This document shows, piece by piece, positions 35,184 through 46,300 of a stretch of 64,000 nt of DNA. Both the position numbers and the translations under genes were made by a program. The notes below the pieces were generated by a model. The model saw only the letters and a list, made by a program, of their open reading frames with translations, searched no databases and was not told the DNA's origin. How positions within the stretch are numbered: the first letter of the stretch is position 1; each line of letters opens with the position of its first letter. The DNA is from Puccinellia tenuiflora (lineage: Eukaryota > Streptophyta > Magnoliopsida > Poales > Poaceae): contig QRDG01000473.1 of NCBI GenBank assembly GCA_012064385.1, positions 2,250,528-2,314,527 on the forward strand. The letters run 5' to 3'.

Positions 35184-37523
35184 CTACTCGCCCATCCTCA
35201 TGACGCATCGCAGTCCTTCGCCCTTGAGCATGAGGTCGAACGCCGTATTGATCTGCGAGAACGGCACGCTGTGCGTGATGAACTTCTCCACATCCAGCTC
35301 CTTCCTCATGTACATCTCCACCAGTTCAGGGAGGTCGGTGCGAGGCTTGTAGTTTCCGAAGAAGGTGCCTTTCAGGGTCCTCTCGTTGAGGAAGTTCATC
35401 GGGTGGGTCTTGAACACGTCCTCCTTGTGGGGGACGCCCACCAGCACGGCCACGCCCCACCCCTGCAATCCAGGAAATTTCAGGATTCAGTCTAAAGCAG
35501 AATAGGTATTGTTCACAATGATCATAGGAGTACGGACTATATGTTTGTGTATTTAGCAGTATATTACATCGTGAACACATTCGAAGGCGGAGATCATGGC
35601 GTTGATGTTGCCAGTACACTCGACAGCACGGTCGACTCCACCATTGGTCATCTCCACAAGCACCTGGAGATCATCATTGAACGATGAGTTTGTTTGGTAC
35701 ATGGTTGTGTATGACACTAACAAATGGCTAAAGGCATACAGAGGGTAGAAAACAAACCTCTTGCACGGGCTTGGTGTGATCTTTTGGGTTTACAAAGTCA
35801 GTGCACCCAAATTTCTTAGCTGAAAAATGATGGACACGTTGTTAGGCTTGCTTGTTCGGTGTGCTGTCCAAAAACATTTACTATGATGTCGTTGTGTTTC
35901 CATAGGACAAAATTGTACCTTGTTCATGTTTTGCAGGGTTAAAGTCCACACCAATGATCCTTGATGCCCCAGCCATCTTGGCCCCTTCCATGGCCTGATC
36001 ATATGAAAAGAACACATAAAAATTAGTCATGGTTACACAATTCTCATAATGCTGCAAAAAATAAAGTTTGTGCAAGACGCCAAACATAGAGTGTCACTTA
36101 CAGCAAGGCCAACACCTCCAAGCCCAAAAATTGCCACCGTTGAACCCTTCTTTGGTTTAGCGACATTTAGGGTCGCACCGAGTCCTGAAGAAAAAGGACA
36201 TTTCAGTACCTAACTTAAGCATGCTGATTACTTTGAAAACAATGGCATGAGGAGCTATCTCTTACCAGTTGAGATACCACAGCTGAGGACACAAACTTTG
36301 TCCAGGGGCGCCTCTTTGTTGATCTTCGCGAGGCACCCGACATGGATCACGGTGTACTCACTGAAGGTGGAGGTACCCACGAAGTGGAAGATCGGTTGCC
36401 CGTTGATAGTGAAGCGTGGCTGTCCATCGCCGATCATCACACCACGATCCACATTGATCCTCAGGAGGTCACACAGGTTGCTCTCCTCTGACTTGCAGTG
36501 GGCACACTCTTTGCACTCACCAGTGAAGACCGGGAGGACATGGTCACCGGGTACCAGCTCCGTCACGCCCTCTCCCACACTCTCAACAATGCTGCAAGGA
36601 AGAAGTAAATTGGGGAAAGAGTTAAATAATTAAAAGCATTGAAATGCAGAAAAGAGTCCAGATGTATACAATTGACAACTGCCAAGGAGATTAGTCACTC
36701 GAAATACGTCAAGAAAAGAACAATATAGTCCTTGTGACGCTAAAGATTTTTTCTAACGGAACTTCTACTTTAAAGAACGGGAACAAACAGAGCATGGACA
36801 TATTAATTAGAAGAAAAACTAAACTATTCAACAAAGCACTTTTAGGTGAGCTTGTGTGATGGATGACGTTGTCGACCCAAGATTCTATCCCATGGCACTA
36901 AAATATTGACACTTGCCGTTGCCGCATATAGTTATGCATCTAATACCACTGACTAATCAGGACTCAGGATGACTATAATTAGAAGTGAATAAACTATAAA
37001 TTTAAGTATCAAGGATTCCACCATGCAACAAAACTGAAACAGAATAAGATAAGAGACAGTGGGGCAGTGTGGTGCGTACCCTCCTGCTTCATGGCCTAAG
37101 ATCCTAGGGAAAACTGGAGTTTGCCCCTGCAGAAATCCAAATAGAAATCACCAAGTTAATTAGCAGCTCATATATATCTTTTCCTGGCTGGGTCACCATT
37201 ATCCGATTGAGCAACACAAGACTAACTAGGAGTATGCAACTGTGGATACCTACCTTGGCTTCCCAGAAGTAGACGTCGGTGTGGCAGAGAGCGGTGTAGA
37301 GGATCTTGACGCGGACCTCCATGGCCTGCGGCGGCGCCACCTCCACCTCCTCGATCGACAGCGGCTTCCCGGCCTCCCATGCCACCGCCGCTGCAGCCAC
37401 CCGACGCAAGAACCAAACCATTTAGCACTCTGCTCTGTCAGACACCTATCAAAATTTCAGCTAGCGGGATATTTGTTTCAAGAACGAACCTTTGCACTTG
37501 ATCACCTTCCCGGCGGTCGCCAT
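35184..37523 (-). CDS. Adh: Alcohol dehydrogenase, ADH copy C (intact, 9 exons, 379 aa)
   Basis: Same enzyme class and structure as copy B. Exons: 37490-37523, 37254-37390, 37080-37126, 36266-36591, 36102-36184, 35919-35994, 35758-35819, 35568-35663 and 35184-35462, total 1140 nt, each the same length as in copy B. All introns keep GT/AG. Zinc ligands Cys47, His69, Cys99/102/105/113 and Cys177 are kept. The NAD loop reads GLGGVG instead of GLGAVG, which still fits GxGxxG. Other differences include GDGQPRF, AKINKEAP and the ending MRMGE. The last two exons are again fused. It lies about 7.06 kb from copy B, in the same orientation. Confidence 0.95.
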
Positions 37524-38444
37524 TACCGTAGATCGCTGGACTACGCAAGAACTACAAAGAGAAAGATCGAATTTGCTGCTGTTTCTACTTCGCAGTACGT
37601 CGATTGAACGTTGGTGAGGAAGGAAGGTGAGGCGAGCCCTGTATATATACTGGTACGAGATCATGAATCGTCGAGTAATCAAGATTTTTTTTTTTTTGAA
37701 ACGAGTAATCAAGATTTAGCTTGGCGTGCAAGTGGGGCAATAAGAAGGATTTTATTTTTCTTGGAGAAGGTGGCCGACTCCGCAGCGTCGACTCCTCCGG
37801 TTTAAGAATACTGCCCCGTGTGGTATATGGAAAACGTAGTGGCGTGATCAAGGGGTTTTTGGTCAACGAAACGGCAGCCAAAACCAAAACCAAAACCGGG
37901 GCAGGACCGGCGAGCTTCAGAAACCTACTACGAAAACAACATCGTCTATCCCCGCTTTGCTAGAATACAAGTCAGCCAGCTGAAAAGATCATGGGTCTCT
38001 GCATCTGCCGGTTTAGTGCTTGCATGTGTCGACTGTGGACTGGTCGCTCCACATTTTATTTCTCTCTCTATATAAAAGATTCAGAAGTCCGGCCGTGTGT
38101 AGAATGCGAATCTTTTCCAGTCGACAGGGTTCTCTGGATCTATCTGCCGGTTTAATTTAGTGGCTCGGTCACTGTCAGTGGGCTTAGTTGCAGTTGCAGC
38201 CTGTCCAGACGAGCACGGAGCGCCCACTTGCACCCTGAAACCAATTATGTCCCAAAGATTCTATGTACTAGTTCATTGTTGGCCGTGACAGATCACAGGT
38301 GCACCTAACTAATCTTGTAATCAACATTTGATGTCTCCTCTATGTGTCTACTTTTGTTTCGTCGTCTGTATATTCTGTAGTTGCCTTGAGGACCTGGGCA
38401 CGCTAGGTCACATCTTGAAATACACACATGTGCTTCCTGTCGTT
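37524..38444 (-). promoter_or_regulatory. Promoter and upstream flank of ADH copy C
   Basis: TATATATA at 37642-37649 is 119 bp upstream of the ATG. ACCAAAACCGGGGCA (plus strand) occurs at 37889-37903, overlapping a short AAACC run that repeats the GGTTT core on the gene strand. Further out, 38345-38430 resembles 59265-59345 upstream of copy D (CTTTTGTTTCGTCGTCTGTA), showing that the duplicated segment reached at least that far. Confidence 0.7.
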
Positions 38445-38732
38445 TTATGCCTCCTTTGATTCACAGGATTTTCCAATTAATTTCGTAGGATTTGAATCTT
38501 GTGGAATTTGTACTTCCAAAGATATTTAATTCACAGGATTGTAACTATAAAAACTATTCCCGTAGCAACTCCATAGTGTATTTTCACGGGAAAACTAGCA
38601 TGAGCTCGGACCTCATGGAAAAGTGCAGCGCCTTCTTCCTATGACCATGAGATTTCACTGAAAAGGGAAAGTTAATCGTATACAATCTCCATTCCTTTAT
38701 TGTTCCTACCATGTGAATAAAAGGAGGCCTTA
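38445..38732. mobile_element. Tourist-like (PIF/Harbinger) MITE, TSD TTA
   Basis: The 282-bp element (38448-38729) has terminal inverted repeats: left TGCCTCCTTTGATTCACAGG, and right, reversed, GGCCTCCTTTTATTCACATGG with its middle third matching. TTA flanks both sides (38445-38447 and 38730-38732). Size, repeats and 3-bp target fit Tourist-type MITEs. It has no coding capacity. Confidence 0.72.
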
Positions 38733-38739
38733 GCATCCC

Positions 38740-39179
38740 CACCCCCCCGGACTGAGATCCAGTGACATGCACCTTTTGCATGTCACACGGTGACATGCGG
38801 GTTAAATTCAAATTTAAACATTGCGAAAAAATCTGAAAAAAATCATGCATGTTCACAGCACATATTTGCGTGACCCCATAAAATTTCAGCTCAAAATTCG
38901 AAATATACATCGAGAAACAAAAAGAGAAACTCAGATGTGAATAGTTCCCGAATTCAAAAAGAGAAATCTGTAGACTATTCACATCTGAGTTTCTCTTTTT
39001 GTTTTTCGATGTATATTTCGAATTTTGAGCTGAAATTTTATGGGGTCATGCAAATATGTGCTGTGAACATGCATGATTTTTTTTAGATTTTTTCGCAATG
39101 TTTAAATTTGAATTTAGTCCGCATGTCACCGTGTGACATGCAAAAGGTGCATGTCACTGGATCTCAGTCCCACCCCCCC
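38740..39179. mobile_element. Mutator-type foldback MITE, TSD CACCCCCCC
   Basis: The 422-bp element (38749-39170) is one long inverted repeat. The first arm begins GGACTGAGATCCAGTGACAT and the second ends with its complement. Arms of roughly 190 bp flank a small spacer near 38955. A perfect 9-bp duplication CACCCCCCC (38740-38748 and 39171-39179) matches the 9-bp target of Mutator-like elements. Arms are nearly identical, so the transcript would fold into a long hairpin. Confidence 0.88.
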
Positions 39180-39600
39180 TCCACCCGACACACACACACA
39201 CACAACAGATTTTTTTTCTGCTTTCTATTAAGCTCGTACCAAGGTGATATGATCATAATGATTTACACCCATATTCACGATGCACATAGCCGAATTGAAA
39301 GCAAACAAAATAAAATAAAGTCACAAGGCATTGTCATGCAAGACTAGAAAAATGCCTCAGGTGGTGGAGAACCGGTAAGAAGAGTATATTGTCATTCATG
39401 TGCGGATAAAGACATATTTGGGCACATACTTAAAATTAAACATGTACCAATCGCCAAAAAACACCTCGAGGTGCTCCTTTCTCTAATTAAAGATCATGCC
39501 ACGAATGGAGCCGGTACCTACACTAGAAGATAACCTACATAGGAGATGAATTTTCATAATAAAAAATCATAATTTTATGCCAGGATGACATCCCTAGAGG
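39180..39600. other. Unassigned intergenic stretch
   Basis: Begins with a short CA repeat (39187-39203). No ORF, terminal repeat or known element was recognised. It may include the 5' part of the LINE remnant that follows the solo LTR, but I found no RT motif here. Confidence 0.4.
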
Positions 39601-40325
39601 GTGTTTAATAGGAATGGTTGCATAGAAAACAAAAAAAAATCTACGAGATGCAAACGAAACTCTAGATCCAATCTAAAAAAACAAAATCCAATGTAGGAGA
39701 TGCTCGAAGAACAAGAGTGTTGGACGTCCATCACAACGCAGCTTGATGAAGTTGTTGATGAAGCTCTGTCAGCGATCCAATCAGATCAACACCGCAATGG
39801 GCGGTGCCTCCAAGATGTGCACACGTACAGCTCGGTGACGACTCCTCCTTCTTGAACCATCAAGCGAGAGGGAGGAGTAGATGGTATATAATCCAGCAAC
39901 TCAACAAGTACTTTCTGATATACCTGATACACACATTTGTAATCACCTAGTTACGAAGTGACGGTTGATGCCCTCAAAGTATTCTTTCGGTACTAGGGAG
40001 TAACATAATTTCATGATCTGAGCAGTAAGATATTTGACAATTAAAGCTACGACAATTTAAACTTAGTGACACGATCAAATTGGAATGCTTGATTGGGTCT
40101 GTCCATCACGTCATTCTACTAATCACATGATCCCGTTATTAATTGACAACTCATGTCCATGGTTAGAAAATAATAAATATTATTAATCAACGAGCTAATC
40201 TAGTATGGAGTATAAACATATGTAATAAGTTGGGACACGGTTTTATTTATGAAACCACACATGTAATAAGTTTCCTGTCAATACAATTCTAGCATGGAGT
40301 ATAAATATTTATCATGAGCATTGAA

Positions 40326-40375
<50 letters not shown>

Positions 40376-40427
40376 TAATAATATAATAATAATAATAATG
40401 CCTCTAGGGCATATTTCCAACAGTGTT
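39601..40427 (-). mobile_element. Decayed solo copia-type LTR, TSD GTGTT, with a (TAA)n tract
   Basis: The LTR spans 39606-40422 and keeps the minus-strand start TGTTGGAAATATGCCC. It shares inner blocks with the other copia LTRs here (ATCACCTAGTTACGAAGTGACG and others, in short pieces). GTGTT flanks it at 39601-39605 and 40423-40427. At 817 bp it is half the usual length because of internal deletions. A (TAA/TAATA)n microsatellite occupies about 40328-40399. Confidence 0.83.
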
Positions 40428-42522
40428 ATCGTCCTACAGGAGACCATCCATGAGGTTCACAGGAAGAAGATGGACAAGGTATTTTCAAAAAGACAGATGA
40501 TAAAGTGAAACGGCCGTTCTTTCAGCAAGCTTTGTGTATGAAGTGATTTGCACCAAAGTGGTGTGAATGGATTACGCAGTTTGTTCAGAGTGGGAGTGTG
40601 GAACAAACAATATTGAACACTATTTTCAAACTCGAAAAGGTTTGAGACAGAGGGATCAATTGTCTCCAATACTTTTCAGCATTGTCATAGATATGTTGTA
40701 AATACTTATTGAATGTGCAAAGGAGGATGAACAAGTTGGTCGCCTCAAACACATTTAGTTGAGAGGGCGTTTCCATTTGCAATATGTTGATGACACTATT
40801 TTATTTATGGATCATGATTTGGACCGTTAATATGAAACTTATTTTATACATATTTGAACAATTATCTGATCTATAGATCAAATTTCACAACAGTGAATTT
40901 TACTGTTTTGAAAGGCAATGGTAGAGAAGCAACAATATAAGCAAAAAAAAATTGTGAATCTGGTTCCATGTCCTTAGGTATCTTGGGTTCCTATTCATTA
41001 CGGAAAATCATGTCATAATTCACAATGGCATCCAGTTCAACTCTTCGAAGGTAGGATTGGGTGCTGGAAGAGCAAGTTACTCTCGTATGGCGATCGACTT
41101 GTTCTTATTAATTCCATTCTTACGAATCTACCAATGTTAATGGTATATTTCCTAAAATACTCAAAGGGGTACATAAGCATCTGGAGTTTACATGTCAAGA
41201 TTTTTCTGCCAAAGTGATGATAATAAACGTAAATATCCGTTGACAAAGTGGAATATTGTGTGCAAACCAAAAGACAGGGGTGGGTTGGGTATAGAGGTTC
41301 TCGAACTTATGAATAAGTGTTCACTTGGCAAATGGATGTTTAAATTACTTTGTGAAGAAGGTGTGTGGTAAGAGCTGTTACACAACAAATAACTTCAAAG
41401 TAAGACGCTTGCTTTGATGCACGCAACAACCGACTGATTATCTTTCTTGGAAAGACCTTATGCGTTAAAGATGAGTTATTTAATAGGGGTTTCTTCAAAA
41501 TTGGAAACGACGAGACTATAAGGATTGGGAAGGGTGTTTGTTTATGCCTCTATCCCAACAGTGCCAATCTCTATATAACATCATGAACAAAAAAACGTTT
41601 TTGTTTCTCATGTTTTATCCAGGTGTCACTGAACATTGGGCTTAGGCGTGCCTTATGTGGTAATAAGTGGGACACATAGCTGCACTTACGACAATGTTTG
41701 ATGATGGTATACTTATCGGATGAGCCAGATAGTTTTGTTGGGAAGCTGACTCACTATAGGTTTTTTTAGGTCAAGTCTATATATACCGACCTCATGAACA
41801 GGCATACGACATATCCATAGAAATAAAAAATCCTGCTGCAAATAAAAAATTTATATGGTTCCTTCATAACAAAGTTTTACTCACCAAGGATAATTTGGCT
41901 AAGTGATGGAGCATGGGTGTAACAAATGTTGTTTTTGCGACTTGGAGGAGACATCGGGCATTTGATTCATGACATTGTGGTAAATTGATTTGCGGCATTG
42001 TTTCAGTTTACGTTTAATTTACCTGAACAATCCAATATTATGAATAAGTTTGAAAATTGGTTGAATAAAATTGAGAAAGAAAACTAAAACTGGAATCTGC
42101 ATAGAGGTTTCCACTTTATGTTGGTGGATATGAAATTGCACACATGATTTTATTTTTAAGAAGAAGAGATTTTTGAATTTTCGAAGGGTTTCATATGGAC
42201 ACCAGTTGGATCATGCTAATGGCTTAATTCCTCCCGTCAAATCAGCAGGATCCTGCATGCAAGCGATTGATGATATTCGCTAAAAATAACTTCAGCCAAG
42301 CTGGTTGGCGGCATGCTAGTAGACTACTGATGTTTAGTTATCTATGCTTGCGTTTTTCAGATGGTTAATCCATATATCGAGTTTATGTGATCCATAATTG
42401 TAACTCCGAAGAATTGTAAAATTATTAATAACTTTTAAAAAGCGAAATTTATTAATCAATATAGATGTGTAAATTAATTGATGCAGAGCCTGGGTTCTAT
42501 TCCCCTTTTCTAAAAAAAAAAT
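40428..42522 (+). pseudogene. LINE (non-LTR retrotransposon) remnant with RT and zf-RVT traces
   Basis: Translations in several frames show LINE landmarks in order: KGLRQRDQLSPILFSIV, then LQYVDDTILFMD (the catalytic DD box), then GRIGCWKSKLLSYGDRLVLI, then KWNIVCKPKDRGGLGI. A zinc-binding RVT-type end follows (FLHNKVLLTKDNLAK). Frequent stops and frameshifts show that it is long dead. The 3' end has TTGTAA motifs, GATGCAGAGCCTGGGTTCTA and a short poly-A at about 42513-42522, as usual for grass LINEs. Its 5' part is missing or split off by the solo LTR. Confidence 0.85.
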
Positions 42523-43319
42523 CAAGTACCATGACATAGTACTGGTGCTAATGGTGTACTACATAATTTCCCGATTACTCGATTAGTATTTAATCTATGA
42601 AGCCCATAGTAATCCATGTAACTAGCCCAAAGCGCAAGAGACGCAGCCCATGTACTGATTAGGCAATAGGCACTGATCGTGGAAGATTGATCATATCCCT
42701 AGTTCCCTACTTGCCTGGATCGATCTCATCAGTAGACAGTAGTGGGCGGCGGCAGGCGATACAAATGGTCATGCCGTTCACAAGCCGCCAGACATGTACT
42801 TGACTGGCGGCAAGAGTGATTAGCAGCTTGTCTAGGCAGCCATGAGGCCGCGAGTACGCCGGTCCGCCGCCGCTCATACTGTTGCCCGATTGCTGCACAT
42901 CTATCCCCAGTCGACTCACCGTCAGGTTATTTGTCTAAGGTACACACGTACTGCAGATCTAATCTACCAGTTTATCTGTAATTCGCTAACTGAAAAGCAG
43001 AGAGTAACATATTACTTTTTCACGCCAATTGCATCAATCTTGAATCTCTAGTGCCAAATTTTGATCAGAAATCGTTGTAAAGAGTAGTACTACATTTAAA
43101 CTTTGAAAAAATAGATTTCTTTTGTTGTTAAACATATGTCGGTTTGCTTATAATGGCTGTGTGCATCAAATTTATACACAGGCCAGGGTTTTAACCTCTT
43201 TGCCGAGAAACATAAATGTCGGTTTGCTTATCTGTGCAAAAGTTAAGACTATATCCCTAATATATGTATATATTGATGTAAGCCAAATTCTGGCTCCGCC
43301 CTTGGTAGCCATCAGCGAC
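42523..43319. other. 3' flank of the receptor-like kinase gene
   Basis: No supported ORF. The sentence-like repeat TCGGTTTGCTTATAATGG / TCGGTTTGCTTATCTGTG at about 43139 and 43218 is a minor local duplication. The kinase 3' untranslated region should lie at the right end of this stretch. Confidence 0.4.
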
Positions 43320-46300
43320 TCAGCGTGGCTCCAAAACTGAAATGGAAGCATCATCTATCGACGGCCGATGATCTAACTCAGCTGGAGCCTCGTGTCTCTT
43401 GCTCCTCCCTAACGCAGTCGCATCTGCCACGCGGCTCGGAGAAATATAGGCCGGCGTCGTTGGCGCCGGGAGCGTAATCGAGCGGCTGTTGAGCATGACG
43501 ACGACCGCCTCCATGCCGGGCCGAAGCTGCGGATCTTCCTGGACGCAGAGCAGCCCTACGTGGATGCACCGAAGCATCTCCTGCGGCCGGAGCCCGTCAG
43601 CCGAGCAGCAGTCGAGCAACTGCGACACGCTCCCACGTCTCCAATGCCTCCAAATCTGCACAATTGCTGAAGAGTGTCAGTCCAGATGTATGTAGCCGTA
43701 GAGTGTCTGAAACTGGACGAAAACGAGAGCTTACGTACAGAGGATATAAGATCTTCAGAGTGTTGGCTGTAAGCGTTGCGGCGGCCCGTCACGATCTCCA
43801 GAACAAGGACGCCGTAGCTGAACACGTCTGACTTGGCCGAGAAGATGCCATGCAGGGCGTATTCCGGCGCCATGTATCCACTGGATTCAGAGAAGAGAGA
43901 TATTAAGCTATGTGTAAGTGGACAAAAAATGTGGAGGCGACAAAAAAAAGACTTACTGTGTTCCGGCAATGCGGCTTGTGTTCCCTACGCTAACATCTAG
44001 GGCGAATAGCTTCGCGAGGCCGAAATCGGAGATCTTAGGGTTCATGTCAGGGTCTAACAAGATGTTGCTCGCCTTGAGGTCCCGATGGATGATCGTCAAT
44101 CTCGAGTCTTCATGAAGATAAACAAGACCTCGGCCGATCCCTCGTATGATCTTGTATCTGTTTTCCCAGCTTAGTTCTTGCTGCCTCGAAGGATCTGCAT
44201 GGTAATTTGTTATCAGCTCGATACTCGAAAATCGATACTCGAAAATAGCTCGATACTGCTGCTAATGCCCTGTGTATACGTATACGTGGAATTATAAGGT
44301 AGTAGATTATACAACATACGGAATAGAATTTTGTCGAGGCTTTTGTTATAGAGGAACTCGTAAACAAGGAGCTTCTCCCTCTCCTCGATGCAGCAACCTA
44401 GCAAGCGCACCAGATTCTTGTGATGGAGCTTTGCAAGCAACACGACCTCGTTCTTCATCTCCAAATGCCCTTGCTGTGAGGTTTCGGACAGCCTCTTCAC
44501 TGCAATCTCCTGTCCATCCTGCATTGTGCCCTGGAGAAGATAGCTACGAATTAATCCTCAGAATGCTTTATAATTTTCAGAATACCCAAATTAATTTCAA
44601 TCCATTGGTTACTTTGTACACTGGGCCAAATCCGCCTTCTCCCAGCTTATTGTCCTCCGAGAAATTGTCCGTGGCAGCTCGTAGAGTGCTCAAATCATAG
44701 AGGACATACTCTGAACTTGCCATGTCCTGTCCATCTTCACAAGAAAAATATACAGTATAAGAGAATTAAACTCGTATCATAATAACGGATCCTTTCAGAC
44801 ATGAAGCAAAGAGGAGCATCAAGTTACCGGCGCTTGCAATCGGAACATGCTTGTGTGGTTTCTTGAACCTTTTACAGAGGTAGAACGCAATGGCCATCAT
44901 CACAGCAGCAACAGGAATTGAGGCGGCAAGCGCTGTCTTGACTGCGCCATGACCAACAGGAATTGAGGCGTTGGTCATTGTCAGTACAGAAAAAAAAAGT
45001 TTTATTTAAACTCTATTTAGTTGGCATGACACTTCTGAAAACCAAATAATAGGAAAACACACAGAAAACGGTAGGGATTAAGGCGCAAAAGGAGGATTGA
45101 AAAGTAAAAGAATTACGTATAATTACTAATAAACATGGTGAAATCAAAGACAAATCACTTCAGGAACTATAATTAGTGCGTACGGTACCCTGGTACTCTA
45201 AAACCATGCGATGGAGTACATGATCAATCTGGCCGTAAATTATGGAAGGCAGTTCAGACTTTTCATGCATCTCCAATCTCTGAACTCCTAACACTGACAT
45301 ACTGGAAGGGGCGTGTATATGTTCATGAAATCAATGTCTCGATGTTTCAATCAATGCACTGATTTGATAGTTGCAGTGGTTGAAGGTATTCTTGTTGTTT
45401 TCGTTGATCATGTCAGACAGAAAGTCCTGCCGGCCCATCGAGGAAGCTGCCAACATCCGTCGCATCCTTCGGCGTGCTGTTGCACACAGCCGGCGGCCGG
45501 TCTGAGGTGGCCCTCTCCTTGCCGCGCGTGCGAGTCAATCAGTGGGAGTTAGGCTCCTTGCCGCACGCAGGTCGACCATGCCCGGACTGGCAGCCGGAGA
45601 GCTGGTGGAGGCGGAGCGGCGGGGCCGCCGGGCTGGCTAGAGGAGGAGCAGCAGGTAGAGGACGCGCCATGGGCGGCCGGCTGCCATGGCGAGCGTCGGC
45701 CAGAGGAGCCCTCCAAATCTCGATCTCGACGCCCAAGGGAGCCGGGCCCGTGCTCCCGCGCCGCCGTGAGCGCTCCTCCGTCCTCAGAAAACACAAAACC
45801 GAGATATAGATAAGACCAAAGTACCCCTCAGATAGAGGTACTCCGTCAGTTCGGCTAAGTTTTGGAGTTAGTACTCCGTTGGCTCAATGTGGAGTGCCAT
45901 ACCCACATAAACCATTGGATCGGTCAAAATGGACGGCTTCAGTTAATCTCTGGGTACCGTAAAAGTCCTCCGTTATTATGCCACTACAGAACTTGCTCTC
46001 GTTACGAATAGATTGTAAAATTCCGACATTTTTCCTTTCAAGGTGAGATCAAAGAAATTTCCTGCGTATTTCCTTTGCTGCTTATTTGAACGAAAAAATT
46101 CTAGTTCTACACTATTCCTCCACTTGTTCGTTTGAACCAAACAAGCCATTAGTCTTCAGCTAGCCCAGTCGTTGTCTGAAACATTCAGGTACACTAGTTT
46201 AATCTCTAGGTCTTGTCCATATTGAAGATCCAAAACATTGACCCACTGGTGTCAACATCATTTCTACTACAAGTACTACAAGCTAGCGCGTGTTGTAAAA

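Noticed and set aside
40327..40400. CRISPR-like regular repeat
   Set aside because: It is a simple (TAA)n microsatellite in a plant LTR, not spaced repeats.
45313..45809. ORFs on both strands in intron 1 of the kinase
   Set aside because: GC-rich chance frames inside an intron; neither strand shows a domain or a start context.
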